Positions 59,735-64,000 of a stretch of 64,000 nt of DNA are shown here, one piece after another. Numbering within the stretch: position 1 is the stretch's first letter; each line of letters opens with the position of its first letter. The position numbers were made by a program, and so were the translations under genes. The stretch spans positions 61,162 through 125,161 of the forward strand of contig JAEPNV010000015.1 in NCBI GenBank assembly GCA_017643215.1. Reading direction: 5' to 3'. Under the pieces are notes generated by a model. That model did not search any database, was not told the origin of the DNA, and was given only the letters and a program-made list of their open reading frames with translations. The DNA is from Roseibium sp. GTDB lineage: Bacteria; Pseudomonadota; Alphaproteobacteria; Rhizobiales; Stappiaceae.

Positions 59735-60385
59735 TCACGCCTCCATGAATTCGATCGCAATGACATCCTTCAAATCCGCCAAAAGGACCGATTTGACCGG
59801 ATATTCTTCCACCGTCACGCTGCTGTTCGGGACAAAGGTCTTGGATTCCGCGCCGGGCACATGCCAGGTCGCATCCGCGAGCATCAACTGGGCATCGGCA
59901 TCATCGTCACGGTCGGAATAATATTTCGGCCAGCCGACCAATGTCGTGCCGTCCTTGAACCGGACCGCGACCCAGACCCCCTGGTTTTCGCTAAACGCCT
60001 CGGCCCAGGCCGTCCGGTCGCTCACCCGCTTGGTGAGGTTGAAGAGGTTTATGAACTGGTAGCTGAGCGAATTGTTCTTGATGACGGCAAACGCAAAGGC
60101 CAAAAGGCCGGCGATCACAAAGGGGGCAGGTGGCAACGTCTTGATATACTGGACGTAGTTTTGCTCGGTCTCAATGTCCGTTGCACCCGCCAGTTTGGGG
60201 AAAAACCCCTCTCCCGCGATCCAGATCGACAGGAGCTGTGTCGCGATGGTGAAGAACAGGATCCAGGACAGCGTCTCCACCGTGCCCTTCACCTTCACGT
60301 CGGACATGGCGTTCATCAGGAAAAAGCCGAACAGCCCCGGCAAGAGCAACAAGAGAACGGAAAAGGCTTCGTAGCTGGTGACCAT
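59735..60385 (-). CDS. DUF6338 family membrane protein
   Basis: 216 residues. Three membrane segments (LLLLLPGLFGFFLM near the start, WILFFTIATQLLSIWIAG about 40-60, and PFVIAGLLAFAFAVI about 85-100), then a cytoplasmic beta-rich domain (WAEAFSENQGVWVAVRFKDGTTLVGWPKYYSDRDDDADAQLML) that resembles SH3-like folds. DUF6338 has no known function. The coupled Gly/Pro-rich small protein follows and the pentapeptide-repeat gene precedes it, all on the same strand. Confidence 0.8.
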   Translation of the reverse strand: MVTSYEAFSVLLLLLPGLFGFFLMNAMSDVKVKGTVETLSWILFFTIATQLLSIWIAGEGFFPKLAGATDIETEQNYVQYIKTLPPAPFVIAGLLAFAFAVIKNNSLSYQFINLFNLTKRVSDRTAWAEAFSENQGVWVAVRFKDGTTLVGWPKYYSDRDDDADAQLMLADATWHVPGAESKTFVPNSSVTVEEYPVKSVLLADLKDVIAIEFMEA

Positions 60386-60479
60386 GACGCAACCCCCGCG
60401 CGCGGATCCTCACAAAGGATACGCCAATGGTTGTTGCCGGACAAAGGAAAAGGCGGGCCGGCGGCGCGGGGACGGTTGT

Positions 60480-61075
60480 CTAATCCACCGCCGCCGCAAG
60501 CCACGCCTGCCATTTCGAAAGGGGATCCGAGAATTCTAACTCTTCTTCTGGCCAATGGTCTGGGCGCTTCAGACGCTTTGGCAGCTTCGTGCTGCCATCA
60601 CCATACGCGGAATTGATTTGATCCAAAGTGATCGTTTCATTGACACTCAAATCCACGGACACCAGCGACGGCCCGTAAAATTGCCGTCGCTGGTGTCCGC
60701 CCCGCTCAGGTCCGCCCCGCTCAGGTCCGTCCCGCTCAGGTCCGCCCCTCTCAAGTCTGCCTCGCGCAGGTCCGCCCCGCTCAGGTCCGCCCCTCTCAGG
60801 TCCGCATCCACCAGATACAATCCGTATAGGCGAGCATCTTCTTTCGTCTCCAACGCGTAGCTGAGCCAGGCCAGACCGAGATGATGCGCGGATGTGTGAT
60901 CGTGGGTGATGTGAAGCCTTTCAATGAGTTGGCGGGCCGCGCGGTCATCCGGCCAATCGAGCGCAACGCGCGCCGCCCGCAAGGCTTCCTGCCGCGCGCT
61001 GGCGGCGTCATCGGTGTCCGCACTTCCGGCCACCAGAAGCGGCTGCGCCTGCGCGGCGGCAAGCACGGTCAGCAC
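60480..61075 (-). pseudogene. Pentapeptide-repeat protein gene broken by a frameshift
   Basis: Upstream frame (61075-60647): Ala-rich start, helical region, then repeats [20 protein letters not shown] of the pentapeptide beta-helix. It stops with [12 protein letters not shown]. The other frame (60662-60480) continues [20 protein letters not shown] and TKLPKRLKRPDHWPEEE, which is the usual C-terminus of such proteins (LTQEQ.(N/D).A.GD..TKLP...RPAHW). One extra T in the TTTT run read on the minus strand (plus strand 60677-60680) would join them as [13 protein letters not shown]. Either a sequencing error or a true pseudogene. The start is also unclear: signal-like residues continue upstream of the GTG without an ATG. 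Confidence 0.78.
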
Positions 61076-61181
61076 GGCACATAGACATCGCGCAGCGTGA
61101 TGCGGTTTGCCAATAGTCTAGCCTGCCAGATCGCGCATGCAAGAATTGCAGGGCCGGTTTTCAGCAACTCACCATACAGAT

Positions 61182-61208
61182 AAAAAAGGCGGCCCAACGG
61201 ACCGCCTT
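61182..61208 (-). terminator. Intrinsic terminator, minus strand
   Basis: On the minus strand AAGGCGG, internal loop, CCGCCTT followed by TTTTA. A good T-tracted terminator, but the only minus-strand gene before it is ettA, which ends 490 bases upstream, so either the ettA transcript has a long tail or an unseen short transcript ends here. Confidence 0.7.
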
Positions 61209-61548
61209 CAGACTGCCGACAAACCGGTTTGTCTCCCGGCAGTCATGCTCGGGCCTGTCCCACTGATGTCCGGTTTTACGCGATTGCGGGATGTTCGTTG
61301 TCGGCCCGCATGCCTCACCATGCCGCCCTGGCCCCCGAGCCGGGGCCCAGAACTTTGCGGAAGGTGTTGTTTTCCAGAACAAAATGCGCTGGTTGCTGGG
61401 TCCCGGATGGCCGCTCACGCGGCCTCCGGGAAGGCACCAAATAGCAGGCCGCGCTCATGCCAAAGCGCAGGTCCTTACGCGTCTTGGCCGCGCAAAGTGC
61501 AATTGGTTCAATGATATCTGCCTGCCCCCGGATTTTGAACCGGACAGC

Positions 61549-61621
61549 AGCGGGCCTGTCCCGCGCATCCATAACGTTCTGATTTTTATGGATCCCCGGA
61601 CCCTTGTCCGAGGATGACGAC
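61549..61621. repeat. Dispersed intergenic repeat, family B
   Basis: CGGGCCTGTCCCGCGCATCC, then ATAACGTTCTGATTTTTATG, then GATCCCCGGACCC and a GAGGATGACGAC end. It matches the copy at 27637-27715 (CATCCATAA(AC) ... TATGGAT...CGGGAC) with small deletions. Confidence 0.72.
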
Positions 61622-61649
61622 GGAAACATCGGGGGTTGTCATCAACCAC

Positions 61650-61674
61650 AAGGCGGCCCCGGGGACCGCCTTTT
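61650..61674. terminator. Hairpin downstream of ettA
   Basis: AAGGCGG, CCCC/GGGG inner stem, CCGCCTT, 28 bases behind the ettA stop. The T tract (TTTT) lies on the plus-strand side, so for ettA it is a stem without tract. It shares its arms with the hairpin at 61186-61208. Confidence 0.6.
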
Positions 61675-61699
61675 GAACATATGGCTGTCTGCCGTGCCG

Positions 61700-63349
61700 C
61701 TACCGCGTCAGCGGCTTGTACTTGATCCGGCGCGGGTCGGCGGCGTGCGCCCCAAGCCGTCTGACCTTGTCCTTTTCATAGTCCTCGAAATTGCCCTCGA
61801 ACCACTCCACATGGCTGTCGCCCTCAAAGGCGAGCATGTGCGTGGCCAACCGGTCGAGGAACATCCGGTCGTGGCTGATCACCACGGCGCAGCCGGCGTA
61901 GTTCTCCAGCGCGTCTTCCAGCGCTGCCAGCGTCTCGGTGTCGAGATCATTGGTCGGCTCGTCGAGCAGGAGCACATTGGCGCCCTTTTTCAGGACCTTG
62001 GCCAAGTGCACCCGGTTGCGCTGCCCGCCGGAAAGATTGCCGACCTTGGCCTGCTGGGCCGGGCCCTTGAAGTTGAAAGAGGAGCAATAGGCGCGTGAAT
62101 TGATCTCCTTGTCGTCGAGATAAATCACCTCGGCGCCGTCGGAAATCTCCTCCCACACGGTCTTGTCCGGATCGAGCTTGTCGCGCGACTGGTCGACATA
62201 CCCCAGATGCACGCTGTCGCCGATCACGACCTCGCCGTCGTCCGGTTTTTCCTGACCGGTCAGCATCTTGAACAGCGTCGACTTGCCGGCCCCGTTCGGG
62301 CCGATCACGCCAACAATGCCGCCGCGCGGCAGCTTGAAGGTGAGATCGTCGATCAGGAGCCGGTCCTCAAAGCCCTTGGAGACGCCCTTGACCTCGATGA
62401 CGTTGGCGCCGAGCCGCTCGCCGACCGGGATCATGATCTGCTCGATCGTCGGCACGCGCTCTTCCTGCATCGCCAGAAGGTCCCCATAGGCCCGGATCCG
62501 GGCCTTGGACTTGGTCTGGCGGCCTTTCGGGCTCATGCCCATCCAGGCGCGCTCGCGCTCGATCGCCTTGGAGCGGGCCATGTTCTCGCGGCCCTCCTGC
62601 TCCATGCGCTTGGATTTCTTCTCCAGATAGACCGTGTAATTGCCCTCGTAGGGAATGCCCCGGCCGCGGTCGAGCTCCAGGATCCAGCCGGTGACATTGT
62701 CGAGGAAATAGCGGTCGTGGGTGATGATCAGCACCGAGCCCTTGAACTCGCGCAGGTGCCGCTCCAGCCAGTGCACGGTTTCCGCGTCCAGGTGGTTGGT
62801 CGGCTCGTCAAGAAGCAGAAGATCGGGCTCCGACAGGAGCAGCTTGCACAGCGCCACGCGCCGGCGCTCGCCGCCGGAAAGGTTCTCAACGCCGGCATCG
62901 GACGGCGGGCAGCGCAGGGCCTCCATCGCCATTTCCACCTGGCTTTCCAGGTTCCAAAGGTCGGCGGCGTCGATCTCGTCCTGAAGCGTTGCGGCCTCCT
63001 CGGCGGTCTCGTCCGAGTAATCCATCATCAGCTCGTTGTAGCGGTCGAGCTTGGCCTGCTTGTGGGCGACGCCTTCCATGACGTTGTCCATCACGGTCTT
63101 GGAATTGTCGAGCTGCGGCTCCTGCGGCAGGTAACCGACCTTGGCGCCGTCCGCGGCCCAAGCCTCGCCCTGAAACTCCGTGTCGAGCCCGGCCATGATC
63201 TTCAAAAGCGTCGACTTGCCCGCCCCGTTCGGCCCGAGAATACCGATCTTGGCGTCCGGGTAGAACGACAGGTGAATGTTGTCGAGCACCTTCTTGTTGT
63301 TATAGGCCTTCGACAGGCCGTGCATGTGATAGATGAACTGGCGCGCCAT
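61700..63349 (-). CDS. ettA: Energy-dependent translational throttle protein EttA (ABC-F)
   Basis: 549 residues, family-typical. Two ABC ATPase domains without membrane helices: Walker A GPNGAGKST at about 39-47 and 350-358, signatures LSGGERRRVALCKLLL and LSGGQRNRVHLAKVLK, and Walker B LLLLDEPTNHLD and LLLDEPTNDLD. Between them lies the arm/linker (YLEKKSKRMEQEGRENMARSKAIERERAWM). EttA binds the ribosomal E site and gates translation by ATP/ADP ratio. Stands alone. Confidence 0.97.
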   Translation of the reverse strand: MARQFIYHMHGLSKAYNNKKVLDNIHLSFYPDAKIGILGPNGAGKSTLLKIMAGLDTEFQGEAWAADGAKVGYLPQEPQLDNSKTVMDNVMEGVAHKQAKLDRYNELMMDYSDETAEEAATLQDEIDAADLWNLESQVEMAMEALRCPPSDAGVENLSGGERRRVALCKLLLSEPDLLLLDEPTNHLDAETVHWLERHLREFKGSVLIITHDRYFLDNVTGWILELDRGRGIPYEGNYTVYLEKKSKRMEQEGRENMARSKAIERERAWMGMSPKGRQTKSKARIRAYGDLLAMQEERVPTIEQIMIPVGERLGANVIEVKGVSKGFEDRLLIDDLTFKLPRGGIVGVIGPNGAGKSTLFKMLTGQEKPDDGEVVIGDSVHLGYVDQSRDKLDPDKTVWEEISDGAEVIYLDDKEINSRAYCSSFNFKGPAQQAKVGNLSGGQRNRVHLAKVLKKGANVLLLDEPTNDLDTETLAALEDALENYAGCAVVISHDRMFLDRLATHMLAFEGDSHVEWFEGNFEDYEKDKVRRLGAHAADPRRIKYKPLTR

Positions 63350-63610
63350 GGGGCTCGTCGTCTCCGCTTCTTTGAATCTGTCGGGGTGTTTTTCGATCGT
63401 TGCCGCGTGTTTTAGGCGAAACGGCGGCCCGGGGCAATGGGACGGCGCGGGATTTCAAGCGCCATCAGAGCCACAAGAGAATGGCCGCGCTGCCGCGCGA
63501 TATGATGTCTGGATACCCGATCGAGCCGGGAACAAGTTCCGGATCGGCGCTCGGCTCCGCCTCACCTGTCCGCAATGACGGGAACAGCACCGCGATCCGG
63601 CGTGTCACGC
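63350..63610. other. Intergenic region upstream of ettA
   Basis: This stretch must carry the ettA promoter near 63370-63420, where a T-rich segment (TTTTTCGATCGTTGCC) is visible. Beyond that the sequence is GC-rich with no gene. The repeats to the right are listed separately. Confidence 0.4.
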
Positions 63611-63689
63611 CCTTTCCCACAGGACGTCATCCCGGGCAAGCCAAAGGCGCGACCCGGGATCGGGGCGCCACCGGGGTCGCGGCGGTTCC
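63611..63689. repeat. Dispersed repeat, family A, 79-base copy
   Basis: Starts CCTTTCCCAC, then CGTCATCCCGGGCAAGCC and AAAGGCGCGACCCGGGATCG, ends GGTCGCGGCGGTTCC. The copy at 63919-63997 is the same length and near identical. Forms part of a mosaic of repeat types filling the end of the window. Confidence 0.85.
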
Positions 63690-63774
63690 TCGGTCGTTCG
63701 CCTTGCCCCGTGCCGCCCCGATCTCCGGCTGCGCCTTACGTCCGGGAGGACGGCGGATCATTGCGACCCTCGTC

Positions 63775-63797
63775 ATGCCATGGCTCGACCATGGCAT
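63775..63797. repeat. Hairpin ATGCCATGG / CCATGGCAT
   Basis: Nine-base perfect arms with a five-base loop CTCGA, in the sequence CGTCATGCCATGGCTCGACC. A compact REP-like unit between the two family A copies. Confidence 0.75.
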
Positions 63798-63854
63798 CCA
63801 TTCCCTTCGCTGTCCAAACGACCCGCCTTAACCTGGGGCACCGTCGCGGTATGG

Positions 63855-63877
63855 ATCACCGGATCAAGTCCGGTGAT
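63855..63877. repeat. Hairpin ATCACCGGA / TCCGGTGAT
   Basis: Nine-base perfect arms, loop TCAAG, in the sequence GGATCACCGGATCAAGTCC. Another unit of the repeat mosaic, distinct in sequence from the others. Confidence 0.75.
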
Positions 63878-63918
63878 GACGATCGAAAGTGGGGTGAAAT
63901 CGCGCCTTTGCCCGGCGC

Positions 63919-63997
63919 CCTTTCCCACCGGACGTCATCCCGGGCAAGCCAAAGGCGCGACCCGGGATCGGAGAGCCACCGGGGTCGCGGCGGTTCC
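63919..63997. repeat. Dispersed repeat, family A, second 79-base copy
   Basis: Same orientation and length as the copy 308 bases to the left, differing at a few positions (CACCGG for CACAGG, GGAGAGCC for GGGGCGCC). It runs to the window edge, so more copies may follow. Confidence 0.85.
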
Positions 63998-64000
63998 CCG

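Larger units (their letters stand above)
61076..61699. other. Repeat- and hairpin-rich intergenic region behind ettA
   Basis: About 620 bases without a gene. It contains two related hairpins at 61186-61208 and 61650-61672, a 16-base palindrome GACAAACCGGTTTGTC (61218-61233), a partial repeat near 61243, and a family B repeat copy at 61549-61621. Open frames across it are low in protein character. Confidence 0.55.

Noticed and set aside
60690..60815. Tandem 15-base units resembling a CRISPR-like array
   Set aside because: They are codons of the pentapeptide repeat (ADLSG-type) in register with the protein frame, without spacers.

Overview
The window is chromosomal DNA from a high-GC alphaproteobacterium, most likely of the order Hyphomicrobiales. 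The grounds are a BA14K family protein, two DUF2336 proteins, DUF1062 and DUF2293 proteins, GC-rich dispersed intergenic repeats with a CGTCATCCCGGGC or CGTCATGCTCGGGC core, and an mraZ-rsmH-ftsL-ftsI-murE-murF-mraY division/wall cluster. The species cannot be named from the sequence. No prophage, transposase, CRISPR array or complete tRNA was seen.

Layout. 1-7475: the head of the dcw cluster on the minus strand, ending in a truncated mraY at the window edge; upstream of mraZ lies a 10-bp periodic array of TGGG boxes (7626-7680). 7893-11015: an AraC-type regulator divergent from a cupin-flavin monooxygenase pair. 11079-14300: an autotransporter, a repeat-rich gap and the RNase P RNA gene with a clear promoter. 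14394-18589: 3-hydroxybutyrate dehydrogenase-like SDR, acyl-CoA synthetase and a Na/phosphate symporter. 18632-21113: three envelope or chaperone genes (lytic transglycosylase, AmpD-like amidase, DjlA-like protein). 21375-23497: a GGDEF-EAL protein preceded by a 21-codon leader ORF whose stop overlaps its start. 23528-25021: arsR-arsC-arsH without an efflux pump.

25087-33446 looks like one catabolic locus: MarR-type regulator, a TRAP transporter (dctM, dctQ, dctP), a metallo-beta-lactamase-fold hydrolase and a fused 5-oxoprolinase/hydantoinase. A near-identical palindrome (core AATTTATCGATAAATT) sits in the dctP/hydrolase divergent promoter and again in front of the oxoprolinase gene, which ties them into a putative regulon for a cyclic amide, lactam or similar acid. 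33473-38775: a DUF1062 protein and two tandem 585-residue chemoreceptors followed by near-identical hairpins. 38832-43588: HugZ-type heme protein, BA14K, LysE exporter, DUF2336, a 27-residue membrane peptide with its own terminator, and azoreductase.

43714-49595 is the methionine cycle: an ArsR-methyltransferase regulator, metF and metH, with a perfect 18-bp palindrome (49615-49632) in front of the regulator. 49798-54202: two glycosyltransferases and a large MscS channel. 54358-59337: second DUF2336, TrmO, an XRE regulator, DUF2293, RidA, MOSC and a flavin-binding protein. 59488-61075: an unusual unit of a Gly/Pro-rich small protein, a DUF6338 membrane protein and a pentapeptide-repeat gene broken by a frameshift. 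61700-63349 is ettA, and the last 650 bases are a mosaic of dispersed repeats.
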